DNA of 64,000 nt from contig NZ_JBHUOV010000008.1 in assembly GCF_042686125.1 (NCBI RefSeq), positions 1-64,000 of the forward strand, written 5' to 3'. The translations under genes and the position numbers were made by a program. Numbering within the stretch: the first letter of the stretch is position 1; each line of letters starts with the position of its first letter. Positions 9,601 to 18,267 of this stretch are shown here, in pieces. The notes beneath the pieces were generated by a model. That model did no database searches, was not told where the DNA came from, and saw only the letters and a program-made list of their open reading frames with translations. The stretch is from Oceanihabitans iliipiscarium (GTDB taxonomy: Bacteria > Bacteroidota > Bacteroidia > Flavobacteriales > Flavobacteriaceae).

Positions 9601-12234
9601 TGTTGTAGATGTAAAAGTCGATCCAATTTCACCAGGCACAGGTACGCCATTAACCTGCCATTGATAAGAAGGTGTGCCTGCATTTGAAGGTGTTGCTGTA
9701 TATGTTACTGAGTCATTTTCACAAATTAATGTTGCGGATTCTGAAATGATAACGGATGCATTATCACTTAAGTCAGTTATGGTAACTATAGCATCACAAG
9801 TTGCGGTGTTTCCTCCAGAATCTGTTGCGCTTAAAGTTACTGTGTTGGCACCTATATTAGTACAATCAAAATCAGATTGTGAAATCGTTAAATTAATTGG
9901 GCAGTTATCAGAAGACCCATTGTCTAAATCAGCAGGAGTAATACTAGCTGTTCCGGTTACAGGGTTAAGTTGAAGAGTTATGTCTTGACAAATAACTGTA
10001 GGTAGAATAGTATCTACTACTTGTACTTCTCGAATTTCTTGAGTCGCATGTGAAGCTACTTCTGTGACGTCAAAATCAAGTGGAATAAATCCATTAGAGA
10101 CACAACTTGTAGACGCATCACTAATTATTTCGATAAATACTGAGCCAGAAGGAGCATCAACTGAAACACCCGTCATGTCTGCTAAGCCATCATTATATAT
10201 TACGGTTCCAGTGTTGTCAATTCCATCATAAATAATGATAGAATCACAGCATGTTTGAAATTGTCCAGCATTAAAAAACACATTCAATGGAGATGTTCCT
10301 GTGCCATCGAAATTCCAAGTCATTGTTTCATTATCATCATAACAATAAACAGTATTTATTGGAGCTCCGGAAATTCCACCAGAAACATCATAGGTTACAT
10401 AGTAAGTTCCAATCGTACTTGTGTCTACTGTTGAATTATCAATAATGATACTAGATGTTAAATCCCCAGAGCAATCCGTTGCTGTAGCACCTGGTTCAAT
10501 ATACGTGTCACAGGTTTGTATAACTAATGGATTGTCGCCATTTAAAGTGATAACTGGAGGAGTTGTGTCTATAACAATAACCTCTCTAATTACTGGAAAC
10601 GAGGTATTTCCTAAAGCATCAGCTGCTTCATAGGTTACAAAGTAAGACCCTAATACGGTATTATCAATTGCTGAATCATCAATCACAATGCTAGAAGTAT
10701 AATCAACTCCGAAGCATGGGTCTATTGCTGTTGCTCCTGGGTCTACATAGGTGTCACAAGCTTCTAAATAAATAGGGTCATCAACAAATCCATTCCCATC
10801 GGTATCAACTCCAAGTAGAGTGATAATTGGTCCAGAACTGTCAACTACTGTTACATCTCTTGTTATTGAGGTTGCAACATTTCCACTATCATCAGTTGCG
10901 CTATAAGTTAAAGTGTAAGTGCCAAGTATTGTTGTGTCTACAGTTCCGGTGATCACCAAATTCGTAGAAGCAATATTACCAATACATCCATCATCTACAA
11001 CAGCTCCGAGTTCTGTGTATGTTGAACAATCCCCAATAACTAATGGGTCAGGGCCAATAAGGGTTATAATTGGAGCTGTGGTATCGACAACATTTACCAC
11101 TAATGTTTCATCTGAACCAGGATATCCGGGTATACTATAAATAACATTGAACGTTCCTACAGCAGTTATTTCTCCAGCACCATTTATCATTAATGCTGAA
11201 GTGTCAATATTAATTAAGCCAGATAAATCACCCAAACAAGGGTCATTCGCCGTTGCACCACCCTCGCTATATATAGAGCACACTTCTAAAGTTATTGGTC
11301 CTGGAACATTTAATGTAATGGTAGGACTCTGATTGTTTGAAACAATAATGTCTTTAGAACAGGTTGTGATAAAACCATTTGAATCTGTAGCAGTATAAGT
11401 TACAGTAGTTGTACCAATTGGATAGATGCCACTTGCATCAGCTCCCCCTGAATTATAATCATTAGTAATTGTTGCACCTGCAGCACCACAATTATCAACA
11501 ACTGTTGGAGGTGGAACAGTGACATTTGCATCACATGCACCGATGCTAGTATTAGCAATTACGTCTGGACCACAAACAAGAGATGGTGGTTCTGTATCTG
11601 TTACTGTAACATTTTGCGTACAATTAGTTGAGTTTCCTGCTGCATCAGTAACAATCCATGTAACAACAGTTGTTCCAGGAGGAAACTCATTTCCTGCAGG
11701 AATTCCTGTTCTAGTAATAGAAATACCAGAGCAACTATCCCAAGCAGTAGCAAAACCTAAACTGTTAAGAACTGCGTGGCATTCTCCAGGATCGTTACTA
11801 ACCGATAAATCATCAGGACATAGTAGTAATGGAGGGGTAACATCTGTAATTGTAACATTAAAGCTACATGAATCTGAACCACCATCAGCATCTTCTACAT
11901 AATAAGTAACTGTAGTGACGCCAGATAGAAATGTTACCGAACTAGCATCATTTATTCCAGTTGAGGGACTAGAACCAGTAGTAGCACCAGATAGCGTATA
12001 TGTTTGTAATACGACACCAACGTCATCATAAGTTGTTGGTGTTAATGAAGGTACAAGGTGAGGGCATCCTACAGTAACATTACCTGGGCAGGTAATGGTA
12101 GGAGGAGCATATGTTTTAGTAGCTACAGATGTTTCTATACTACAATCTAGTTCAACGACCAGATTTGGAGTAAATCCAAAAGTTAGGGCTGTTAAAAGAG
12201 ATAAAATTAAAAACGTAATTTTACGTATGGTCAT
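6688..12234 (-). CDS. Giant T9SS-exported protein with HYR, DUF5011-like, CUB-like and LamG domains
   Basis: 1,848 residues. After a signal peptide (MTIRKITFLILSLLTALTFG) come about three HYR-type domains (about 45-295), four DUF5011/Ig-like domains with repeated ITL-G and YxxxGATA signatures (about 300-620), a CUB-like segment with CCDSIIIYDG (about 630-735), further HYR and Ig/PKD-like units, and a LamG/concanavalin-like domain starting at IDFDGVDDNITF (about 1005-1190). A region with GNPYPSAIDAHEF recurs in the third giant protein of this window. The last 75 or so residues (VYLINILGQRLKSW ... GAYVIKVETSIG ... KKVIVKY) form a type A T9SS sorting domain. It is therefore predicted to be secreted or surface-attached; ligand or substrate is unknown. 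No peptidase or glycosidase motif was seen. Confidence 0.92.
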   Translation of the reverse strand: MTIRKITFLILSLLTALTFGFTPNLVVELDCSIETSVATKTYAPPTITCPGNVTVGCPHLVPSLTPTTYDDVGVVLQTYTLSGATTGSSPSTGINDASSVTFLSGVTTVTYYVEDADGGSDSCSFNVTITDVTPPLLLCPDDLSVSNDPGECHAVLNSLGFATAWDSCSGISITRTGIPAGNEFPPGTTVVTWIVTDAAGNSTNCTQNVTVTDTEPPSLVCGPDVIANTSIGACDANVTVPPPTVVDNCGAAGATITNDYNSGGADASGIYPIGTTTVTYTATDSNGFITTCSKDIIVSNNQSPTITLNVPGPITLEVCSIYSEGGATANDPCLGDLSGLINIDTSALMINGAGEITAVGTFNVIYSIPGYPGSDETLVVNVVDTTAPIITLIGPDPLVIGDCSTYTELGAVVDDGCIGNIASTNLVITGTVDTTILGTYTLTYSATDDSGNVATSITRDVTVVDSSGPIITLLGVDTDGNGFVDDPIYLEACDTYVDPGATAIDPCFGVDYTSSIVIDDSAIDNTVLGSYFVTYEAADALGNTSFPVIREVIVIDTTPPVITLNGDNPLVIQTCDTYIEPGATATDCSGDLTSSIIIDNSTVDTSTIGTYYVTYDVSGGISGAPINTVYCYDDNETMTWNFDGTGTSPLNVFFNAGQFQTCCDSIIIYDGIDNTGTVIYNDGLADMTGVSVDAPSGSVFIEIISDASTSCVSNGFIPLDFDVTEVASHATQEIREVQVVDTILPTVICQDITLQLNPVTGTASITPADLDNGSSDNCPINLTISQSDFDCTNIGANTVTLSATDSGGNTATCDAIVTITDLSDNASVIISESATLICENDSVTYTATPSNAGTPSYQWQVNGVPVPGEIGSTFTSTTLADGDEITVLITSSLSACAGPVVSNSLFIAVSDYNPPAEAGPDVSNSVCTNTTVTLAADPVTGSGATTLWTVTSGQTSGFSFSDPTSPTSTFTGDVGETYVLTWSIDNPDPCVDTSDSMTITFVGCNAIDFDGVDDNITFRDSYNFSSAFSIEIWAKTDINSANVQTIFSKREANDLLDGYDLRVVNNIVSFNWNNGQSLSSPYAIASNTWYHIAVTYNGSVYTLYIDGVEMNSTTGSLPISNTSDCVIGAMDQKLIPPFRPLNYFSGTLDELRVWDKALTVNEIRAMMNQEVEDNSGPLRGSVVPINIGSLNWIDLYGYYQMNQATDIFAGELLSNGNSGINGRLRNMVTDQAESAPLPYLSTRNGGFFSPITWLYGNVQQLPNSISIDGSTPIDWNIVRTSHNVIARDNDIILYGLDIINNKFTVDNSDALDGQSLRLTQYLKVDGVLDLVGESQLIQDTGSIVDDLSSGVLERDQQGTTNLYNYNYWSSPVNNGTNTYTIGSVLHDGTTATNPQNILWTTSHDAAGTTNPITLSNRWLYSFENYPIDSYASWVQLDENSSLNVGLGFTMKGSGSATSEQNYVFIGKPNNGNITTPIVAGNQALIGNPYPSAIDAHEFINDNSSSTLGTLYFWEHYVSNNSHVLSDYEGGYASYNLSGGNGAISPALISGLGSPAKIPERYIPISQGFFVESNATGGTILFENDQRIFVKEAVTGAADNGSVFIRSSHRNPSSEEPLIKRLRLNFKTPEGAVRPLLLAFIPNDLATDGIDYGYDAINTEMFPNDMSWMINNIKHVIQGVGHFDEDKRYPLGMFLNSSGSVEISLQELENFDEDINVFVYDALLDSYTTLNDELTFTSHLEPNEYLNRFYITFTDDNSSLSVEDETLQQVIINYLQDSSEIYIKIPPSIDAQQVYLINILGQRLKSWDNTNTSMTNEFTIPVKNVSEGAYVIKVETSIGIVNKKVIVKY

Positions 12235-12280
12235 TCTAATTGGTTATCTAGTATTTTGATACCAAAACAGAATAATAAAT

Positions 12281-12310
12281 AATCCTAGTTATATGTAAAT
12301 AATTAGGATT
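12281..12310 (-). promoter_or_regulatory. Inverted repeat upstream of the HYR/LamG giant gene
   Basis: Twelve-bp arms AATCCTAGTTAT and ATAATTAGGATT pair with one mismatch that can form G-U in RNA, around a 6-nt loop. It ends 47 bp from the ATG at 12234. A similar leader hairpin precedes the neighbouring giant gene at 6392-6414, although the sequences differ. Function is unknown. Confidence 0.45.
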
Positions 12311-12540
12311 TATAAATTAATGAGGTTAAGTTTTAATGATATAAATCTAAAATAAGGGAATTTAAAGTTATGATTACATATAGCGTTTAACAAAAAAAAT
12401 CGATAAAATTACGGTTTTACCATATAAGGTGCTTTACATTATATGATAGTCTCTTAAATATGTAAGTAAAAGCGTATGTTTTTTTATAAATCACTTATTA
12501 ATAATAAGATATAAACTTCTATCTAGTAAACTTTTTACTT

Positions 12541-12548
12541 TACCTTTG
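12541..12548 (+). promoter_or_regulatory. Bacteroidota -7 box (TACCTTTG) of era
   Basis: TACCTTTG matches TAnnTTTG exactly and lies 17 bp before the era ATG. The same octamer precedes der at 14019. No clear -33 TTTG was found. Confidence 0.55.
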
Positions 12549-12565
12549 TAGCTTAAATAGTAGTC

Positions 12566-13444
12566 ATGCACAAAGCAGGTTTTGTAAATATTATAGGTAA
12601 TCCAAATGTTGGTAAATCTACACTTATGAATGCATTTGTAGGCGAGAAATTGTCTATAATTACTTCTAAGGCTCAAACAACTCGCCATAGAATTCTTGGT
12701 ATTGTTAATGGAGACGATTTTCAAGTGGTTTTATCCGATACTCCTGGAATTATTAAACCAGCCTATCAGTTACAGGCTTCAATGATGGATTTTGTAAAAT
12801 CTGCTTTTGAAGATGCCGATGTTTTGATTTACATGGTCGAGATAGGTGAAAAAGAATTAAAAGACGAAGCGTTTTTTAATAAAATTACTAATTCTAAAAT
12901 TCCAGTTTTATTATTGTTAAATAAAATTGACACTTCAGATCAAAACCAACTAGAAGAGCAAGTCCAAATTTGGAGTGTCAAAGTTCCTAATGCAGAGATT
13001 TTTCCAATTTCAGCACTTGAAGGATTTAATGTTAAAGAAGTCTTTAATCGCATTATAGAATTACTTCCAGAATCTCCAGCATTTTACCCTAAAGATCAGC
13101 TTACTGATAAGCCTGAGCGTTTTTTTATAAATGAAACTATTCGTGAAAAAATACTTATGCATTATAAAAAGGAAATCCCTTATGCTGTAGAAGTTGATAC
13201 CGAAGAGTTTTTTGAGGAAGAAAAAATTATTCGTGTACGTTCTGTTATTATGGTTGAAAGAAATACTCAAAAAGGAATTATCATTGGGCATAAAGGTGCT
13301 GCATTAAAACGTGTGGGAGTGGAAGCTAGAAAAGATTTAGAAAAATTCTTTGGGAAACAAATTCACTTAGAACTTTATGTGAAAGTCAATAAAAACTGGA
13401 GAAGTAATCAAAAACAGTTAAAACGCTTTGGCTATAACCAGTAA
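12566..13444 (+). CDS. era: GTPase Era, 16S rRNA-binding ribosome assembly factor
   Basis: 292 residues, the normal Era length. The G domain carries the P-loop GNPNVGKST (11-19), DTPG (58-61) and NKID (119-122). The C-terminal KH domain includes GIIIGHKGAALKRVG (about 237-251), which in this family binds the 3' end of 16S rRNA during 30S maturation; the protein is cytoplasmic and acts at the membrane. The ATG at 12566 is chosen because it places the P-loop at the usual distance and follows a TAnnTTTG box by 17 bp. The gene ends 6 bp from a convergent gene; a second ribosome-assembly GTPase, der, lies 600 bp downstream. Confidence 0.98.
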   Translation: MHKAGFVNIIGNPNVGKSTLMNAFVGEKLSIITSKAQTTRHRILGIVNGDDFQVVLSDTPGIIKPAYQLQASMMDFVKSAFEDADVLIYMVEIGEKELKDEAFFNKITNSKIPVLLLLNKIDTSDQNQLEEQVQIWSVKVPNAEIFPISALEGFNVKEVFNRIIELLPESPAFYPKDQLTDKPERFFINETIREKILMHYKKEIPYAVEVDTEEFFEEEKIIRVRSVIMVERNTQKGIIIGHKGAALKRVGVEARKDLEKFFGKQIHLELYVKVNKNWRSNQKQLKRFGYNQ

Positions 13445-13450
13445 CTATAT

Positions 13451-13969
13451 TTAGGTTGCAGTATGAATACCTTTACTTCTTAGTGTGTCCCTCATAAATT
13501 TATGAAGTTGATGCATTTGGTCTATTCCTGTTTTCTTTCCTATTCTTGCAGCAAAATAAAGTGCAAACCAAATAATAATCATAAAACAAGCAAGGCTGAG
13601 TTGCAGCTCAAAACTAGTGTCTAAAGACCAGTTGGTATAAGTCCAAATTGAAAACCCAATAAAAAGTCCTGCAACTATAAAATGAAAGAACATAAACATG
13701 GTCCAAACCGTTGGGTTAGGCCCAAATAAACCGTATATAGTACTGTTGTTTTTAAAGTCATTTTTGTTAATTTCTAAATGTAATTGTGGCGACCAAAAAT
13801 GTTGATTTTTTTTAGGGATTTTTATAAAAATATGCTCGTCTATTCGGGAAACTATAAAATGGGTTTGAGCATTTTTGGTGTTTTCAAAGAGTTCTAAAAG
13901 TTCTTGATTGTCATGATTTACATCAAATTTAAAACGTGGTCTAAGTATTATTTCGTTTGTAATTGACAT
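13451..13969 (-). CDS. Small conserved membrane protein of unknown function
   Basis: 172 residues. The first 85 or so are polar and contain no motif I recognise; two hydrophobic helices follow (about 91-110, beginning WTMFMFFHFIVAGLFIGF, and about 123-142, LSLACFMIIIWFALYFAAR), then a basic amphipathic tail. It sits between era (convergent) and der (divergent, sharing a 54-bp spacer with its start region), so it may be linked to the GTPase genes only by position. No signal peptide or catalytic residue set was seen. A GTPase function should not be inferred from the neighbours. Confidence 0.8.
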   Translation of the reverse strand: MSITNEIILRPRFKFDVNHDNQELLELFENTKNAQTHFIVSRIDEHIFIKIPKKNQHFWSPQLHLEINKNDFKNNSTIYGLFGPNPTVWTMFMFFHFIVAGLFIGFSIWTYTNWSLDTSFELQLSLACFMIIIWFALYFAARIGKKTGIDQMHQLHKFMRDTLRSKGIHTAT

Positions 13970-14018
13970 TTTAAAATGTTTTAATATTTAAATGTACAGT
14001 TTTTCTATAACTAAATAC

Positions 14019-14026
14019 TACCTTTG
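14019..14026 (+). promoter_or_regulatory. Bacteroidota -7 box (TACCTTTG) of der
   Basis: TACCTTTG matches TAnnTTTG exactly, 42 bp before the preferred der ATG at 14069. A possible in-frame TTG start at 14024 lies inside this box, which argues against that longer start. Confidence 0.55.
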
Positions 14027-14068
14027 CAGACGCTTACAGGATATGTAATGCAGATTAAAACAAAAAAT

Positions 14069-15376
14069 ATGAGCAATATAGTAGCTATAGTAGGACGTCC
14101 AAATGTTGGTAAATCAACCTTTTTTAATCGTTTAATTCAGCGTAGAGAAGCCATAGTTGATGCAGTAAGTGGAGTGACTAGAGACAGGCATTATGGTAAA
14201 AGTGATTGGAATGGTAAAGAGTTTTCACTTATTGATACTGGAGGTTATGTTAAAGGAAGTGATGATGTTTTTGAAGCCGAAATTGATAAACAAGTAGAAT
14301 TAGCGATTGACGAAGCTGATGCTATTATTTTTATGGTTGATGTTGAGGCTGGTGTCACTGGAATGGATGAAGATGTTGCGACCTTATTGCGTAAAGTGAA
14401 TAAGCCTGTTTTTTTGGTGGTTAATAAAGTAGATAATGGGAAGCGTGCCGAAGATGCTGTTGAATTTTACAGTCTTGGTTTAGGTGAATATTTTACAATT
14501 GCTAGTATTAATGGAAGCGGAACAGGAGATTTATTAGATGCACTTGTTGAAGCTTTGCCAGAACAAGAAGAGGAAGAAGTAAAAGAAGCACTTCCTCGTT
14601 TTGCTGTAGTTGGAAGACCAAATGCGGGAAAATCATCATTTATTAACGCATTAATTGGAGAAGACAGATATATTGTAACCGATATTGCAGGAACGACGAG
14701 GGATTCTATTGATACAAAATATAACCGTTTTGGTTTTGAATTCAACCTAGTTGATACTGCGGGAATTCGTAAAAAATCTAAAGTCAAAGAAGATTTAGAG
14801 TTTTACTCTGTCATGCGAAGTGTTAGAGCTATTGAACATAGTGATGTGTGTCTTATTGTTTTAGATGCAACACGTGGCTTTGATGGTCAAGTTCAAAATA
14901 TATTTTGGCTCGCTGAACGCAACCGAAAAGGAATAGTGATTTTAGTGAATAAATGGGATTTAGTTGAAAAAGACAATAAAACCATAAAAGAATTTGAACG
15001 CTATATTAAATCACAAATAGAACCTTTTGTTGATGTGCCAATTGTATTTATTTCTGTGCTGAATAAACAGCGAATATATAAAGCTATTGAAACTGCTGTT
15101 GAGGTTTATAAAAACAGAAGCAAGCGTATAAAAACAAGTGTTCTAAATGAAGTTTTATTGCCAATTATAGAAAATCAGCCGCCTCCTGCTTACAAAGCAA
15201 AATTTGTTAAAATTAAATACATCATGCAGCTGCCAACACCTCAACCACAGTTTGCTTTTTTCTGTAATTTACCTCAATATGTAAAAGAACCTTACAAGCG
15301 TTTTTTAGAAAATAAATTGCGAGAGCATTTTGATTTTCATGGTGTGCCAGTAAGTGTATATATGCGCAAGAAATAA
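14069..15376 (+). CDS. der: Ribosome biogenesis GTPase Der (EngA)
   Basis: 435 residues from the ATG at 14069 (MSNIVAIVGRPNVG). The frame can be extended to a TTG at 14024, but that codon lies in the predicted -7 promoter box and the extra 15 residues are not Der-like. Two tandem G domains are visible: P-loops GRPNVGKST (9-17) and GRPNAGKSS (about 180), DTGG and DTAG switch motifs, and NKVD and NKWD specificity motifs. A C-terminal KH-like domain ends YKRFLENKLREHFDFHGVPV. Der acts in 50S subunit maturation. The gene is close to, but not in one operon with, era. Confidence 0.97.
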   Translation: MSNIVAIVGRPNVGKSTFFNRLIQRREAIVDAVSGVTRDRHYGKSDWNGKEFSLIDTGGYVKGSDDVFEAEIDKQVELAIDEADAIIFMVDVEAGVTGMDEDVATLLRKVNKPVFLVVNKVDNGKRAEDAVEFYSLGLGEYFTIASINGSGTGDLLDALVEALPEQEEEEVKEALPRFAVVGRPNAGKSSFINALIGEDRYIVTDIAGTTRDSIDTKYNRFGFEFNLVDTAGIRKKSKVKEDLEFYSVMRSVRAIEHSDVCLIVLDATRGFDGQVQNIFWLAERNRKGIVILVNKWDLVEKDNKTIKEFERYIKSQIEPFVDVPIVFISVLNKQRIYKAIETAVEVYKNRSKRIKTSVLNEVLLPIIENQPPPAYKAKFVKIKYIMQLPTPQPQFAFFCNLPQYVKEPYKRFLENKLREHFDFHGVPVSVYMRKK

Positions 15377-15475
15377 AAAAACCTTTCACATAAGTTTATC
15401 ATTTTTTTAAGAAAATTCATACGAAAAACAATTTATCTTCGTTGTTAAACAGATCTGATAATCATCAATCAAGTC

Positions 15476-18256
15476 ATGAAGAAACTATTTTTCTGCGTCG
15501 CACTTTTATGCGTAACTTTTTCGTTTTCACAATCTAAAGACTTTAAGATTTTTGGATCTATTATTGCTGAAGAAGACCAGAGTCCATTAGAATCTGCAAC
15601 CATATATTTAGAGCGTGTAAAAGATAGTGCTTTAATTACTTATACTATTTCAGATAAAGATGGAGGCTTTTCTTTAGAGGGGAAAACTTCAGATAAGACT
15701 GCAAATTTATTTGTGTCGTATGTTGGGTATCAAACCTATTATAAAAAGATAGATTTAAGTGCTTTAGAAATAAATCTAAATAACTTACCACTTACAGTAA
15801 GTACAAATAGTTTAGATGAAGTAACTATCAAATCCCAAGCGCCAATCACCATTAAAAAAGACACCTTAGAGTTTAATGTCAAATCGTTTAAAACGAAGAA
15901 AGATGCAACCGTTGAAGATTTATTAAAATTGCTTCCAGGTGTTGAAGTGGAAGAGGATGGAAGCATAAAAGTAAATGGAAAACCAGTCAATAAAATTTTA
16001 GTTAATGGTAAGCCTTTTTTTGGAAATGATCCTACCATAGCTACTAAAAATTTGACCAAAGATATCATTGAAAAAATACAAGTCGTTGATACTAAAACAA
16101 AATCTGAGGCCTACACTGGTGAAGAAGGTGATAAGGATAATAAAACGATTAACCTTACCATTAAGGAAGAAAATAATAAAGGGGTTTTTGGACGTGTTTC
16201 AGCAGGAGCAGGAACACAAAAAGTATATGAATTTGCAGGCATGCTTAATCGTTTTGATAATGATCAACGCGTTAGTGTTTTGGTTGGTGGTAATAATATA
16301 AATTCACCAGGATTTAGCTTTGGTGAAATTCGTAAAATGTTTGGTGGAGGCTACAGTATGTCTATGTCAAGCAATGGATCCTTTTCAATAGATGGAAGAA
16401 GTTTTGGAGGAGGAGAAGGTATTACAATCTCTAAAAATGCTGGTTTAAATTATGCAGATGTGCTAAGCGAAAAAGTAGATGTTTCTGCAGATTATTTTTA
16501 TTCTGGAAGTCGCTCAGATAATGAAACAATTACAGAGCGAGAAAATATTTTATCTGATGGGAGTTATTTTACAAATTCAAATTCGAATTCGCAAAATGAT
16601 AGCGATAGTCATAGTGCTAATGTTGCGTTTGATATTGAAATAGATTCAACTTTATTGATAAATATAGAACCTTCGTTTAGATACTTTAAAAGTGAAACGC
16701 GTTTTAACAGAAATGAAGCCTCTTTAGATGAATTCAATACGTTAACCAATGAGTCAACCACTACTTCTTTTGTAGAATCTGTAGGAAATAATTTTAGCAA
16801 TAAAATAGAACTTACTAAAAAAATGGGAAGCAATGGTGCTTACATAAAATTTGAAATCAATAATGAGTTTAATACTACATTAACCGATGATTTTTTAAAC
16901 TCTGAAACAAATATCTATGGCGATACTCCAGAAGATATTATTAGAGATCAGTTTACTGATGGAGAAAACAAGCTTGATAGGTTTTCAACTGAAGTTACTT
17001 ATAGGTTGCCAATAATTGCTAAAAACCTTTTTTTGAATTTAGATTATGAATTTAAAAGCGATAAACGAACAGATGTTAAAAGTACATTTGATAGAAATGA
17101 TGTCACAGATGCCTATGATATATTCAATACCGATTTAAGTACAGATTTTGAATATATTGATGAGGAGAGTACACCAGGAATATCTTTAAATATTAGAAAA
17201 GAAAAATTTTCAGGAAGAATTGGTGCGAACTATGTATTTAGAACCCTAGAAAATAAAGATTTTTTAAGACCAGCTTTAAATATTGAACGCAATTTTAAAG
17301 CCTTAGAAATGAGTTCATATATTAATTATAGATTTAGTCCAAAATCTTCGTTTTATATGAATTATAGATTAAGTAATGATTCACCACAATTATCGCAATT
17401 GCAACCTTTTCTAAATGTGTCTAACCCTTTAAATACGATAGTTGGAAACCCAAATTTAGAACCCACTACACGACATAATGTGTATGCAGGCTATAATGCC
17501 TTCGACTTTCAAAAAGGAACAGGTTTTTATTTTAATTTTAATGCGAGTTTTAATAAGAATCAAATTGTCTCTAAAACGACAGTGAATGAAGATTTTGTAA
17601 GAGAAACTACTTATGCAAATGTAAATGGAGGAAGAAGAATTGGTGGCGGTTTTAATTATAGCAAGAAAAATAAAATAGACAGTTTAAGAACGTTTAAGTA
17701 TAGTTTTGGTGCCTACGGAAACTATAATAAAAACATCAACTTTAATAATGATGTAAAGTATGCGAGTCATGTCACTTCAATCTCTCCAAGAGTAACCTTA
17801 ACCTTAACATGGAAAGATGTTATGGAGATTAAACCAAGATATAGCATCTCTATTACTAAAAATAAATATGATATTGATGCTTTTGAGAATAGAGACTTCT
17901 TATATCACTCTTTAGATATTGAAACAGCTACATTTTTACCTAAAAAGTTAGAGTGGCGAAATAATATTAAATATAATTACAATCCCAATGTTGCTGATGG
18001 TTTCCAGAAAAGCGCTTGGTTTTGGAATTCTACTTTGGCTTATTCGGTGTTAAAAGACCAAGGTAGTATTACTTTAAAAGCCTATGATTTATTAGGACAA
18101 AATACAAATGCGAGCCGTACTGCAACAGAAGATTATATTCAGGATTCACAGAGTAAAGTCTTAGAGCAGTACTTCATGGTTGGGTTTAGTTGGAAATTTA
18201 ATAGTCTGGGTAAAAAAGGAGAAACAGGCGGGAATGACGTATTTTATTTTGATTAA
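15476..18256 (+). CDS. TonB-dependent-receptor-like outer membrane beta-barrel protein
   Basis: 926 residues. Signal peptide MKKLFFCVALLCVTFSFSQ, then a carboxypeptidase-regulatory-like beta-sandwich (about 24-105, IFGSIIAEEDQSPLESATIY), a plug-like region with VEDLLKLLPGVEVEEDGSIK (about 145-165), and a long barrel rich in alternating aromatic and polar strands to the C-terminus. This is the layout of the Bacteroidota outer-membrane beta-barrel family related to SusC/TonB receptors (PF14905 type). Substrate is unknown: no SusD partner is adjacent, so polysaccharide uptake is not implied. A near-consensus -7 box (TATCTTCG, 15434-15441) lies 34 bp upstream. It converges with the TPM operon with only 11 bp between stops. 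Confidence 0.9.
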   Translation: MKKLFFCVALLCVTFSFSQSKDFKIFGSIIAEEDQSPLESATIYLERVKDSALITYTISDKDGGFSLEGKTSDKTANLFVSYVGYQTYYKKIDLSALEINLNNLPLTVSTNSLDEVTIKSQAPITIKKDTLEFNVKSFKTKKDATVEDLLKLLPGVEVEEDGSIKVNGKPVNKILVNGKPFFGNDPTIATKNLTKDIIEKIQVVDTKTKSEAYTGEEGDKDNKTINLTIKEENNKGVFGRVSAGAGTQKVYEFAGMLNRFDNDQRVSVLVGGNNINSPGFSFGEIRKMFGGGYSMSMSSNGSFSIDGRSFGGGEGITISKNAGLNYADVLSEKVDVSADYFYSGSRSDNETITERENILSDGSYFTNSNSNSQNDSDSHSANVAFDIEIDSTLLINIEPSFRYFKSETRFNRNEASLDEFNTLTNESTTTSFVESVGNNFSNKIELTKKMGSNGAYIKFEINNEFNTTLTDDFLNSETNIYGDTPEDIIRDQFTDGENKLDRFSTEVTYRLPIIAKNLFLNLDYEFKSDKRTDVKSTFDRNDVTDAYDIFNTDLSTDFEYIDEESTPGISLNIRKEKFSGRIGANYVFRTLENKDFLRPALNIERNFKALEMSSYINYRFSPKSSFYMNYRLSNDSPQLSQLQPFLNVSNPLNTIVGNPNLEPTTRHNVYAGYNAFDFQKGTGFYFNFNASFNKNQIVSKTTVNEDFVRETTYANVNGGRRIGGGFNYSKKNKIDSLRTFKYSFGAYGNYNKNINFNNDVKYASHVTSISPRVTLTLTWKDVMEIKPRYSISITKNKYDIDAFENRDFLYHSLDIETATFLPKKLEWRNNIKYNYNPNVADGFQKSAWFWNSTLAYSVLKDQGSITLKAYDLLGQNTNASRTATEDYIQDSQSKVLEQYFMVGFSWKFNSLGKKGETGGNDVFYFD

Positions 18257-18267
18257 ATTGGTGTAGA

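Larger units (their letters stand above)
12235..12565. other. Divergent intergenic region between giant gene and era
   Basis: This 331-bp AT-rich spacer separates two divergent genes. It holds an imperfect inverted repeat at 12281-12310 (leader side of the minus gene) and a TAnnTTTG box at 12541-12548 (for era). I see no ORF or RNA gene in the rest. Confidence 0.6.

Noticed and set aside
11519..11902. Plus-strand ORF of 127 codons within the HYR/LamG gene
   Set aside because: It is antisense to HYR domains with clear motifs; no start signal or family match.
14024..14068. TTG start giving a 450-residue Der
   Set aside because: The TTG lies inside the predicted TACCTTTG promoter box, and the extra residues are not Der-like; ATG at 14069 starts right at the G-domain strand.
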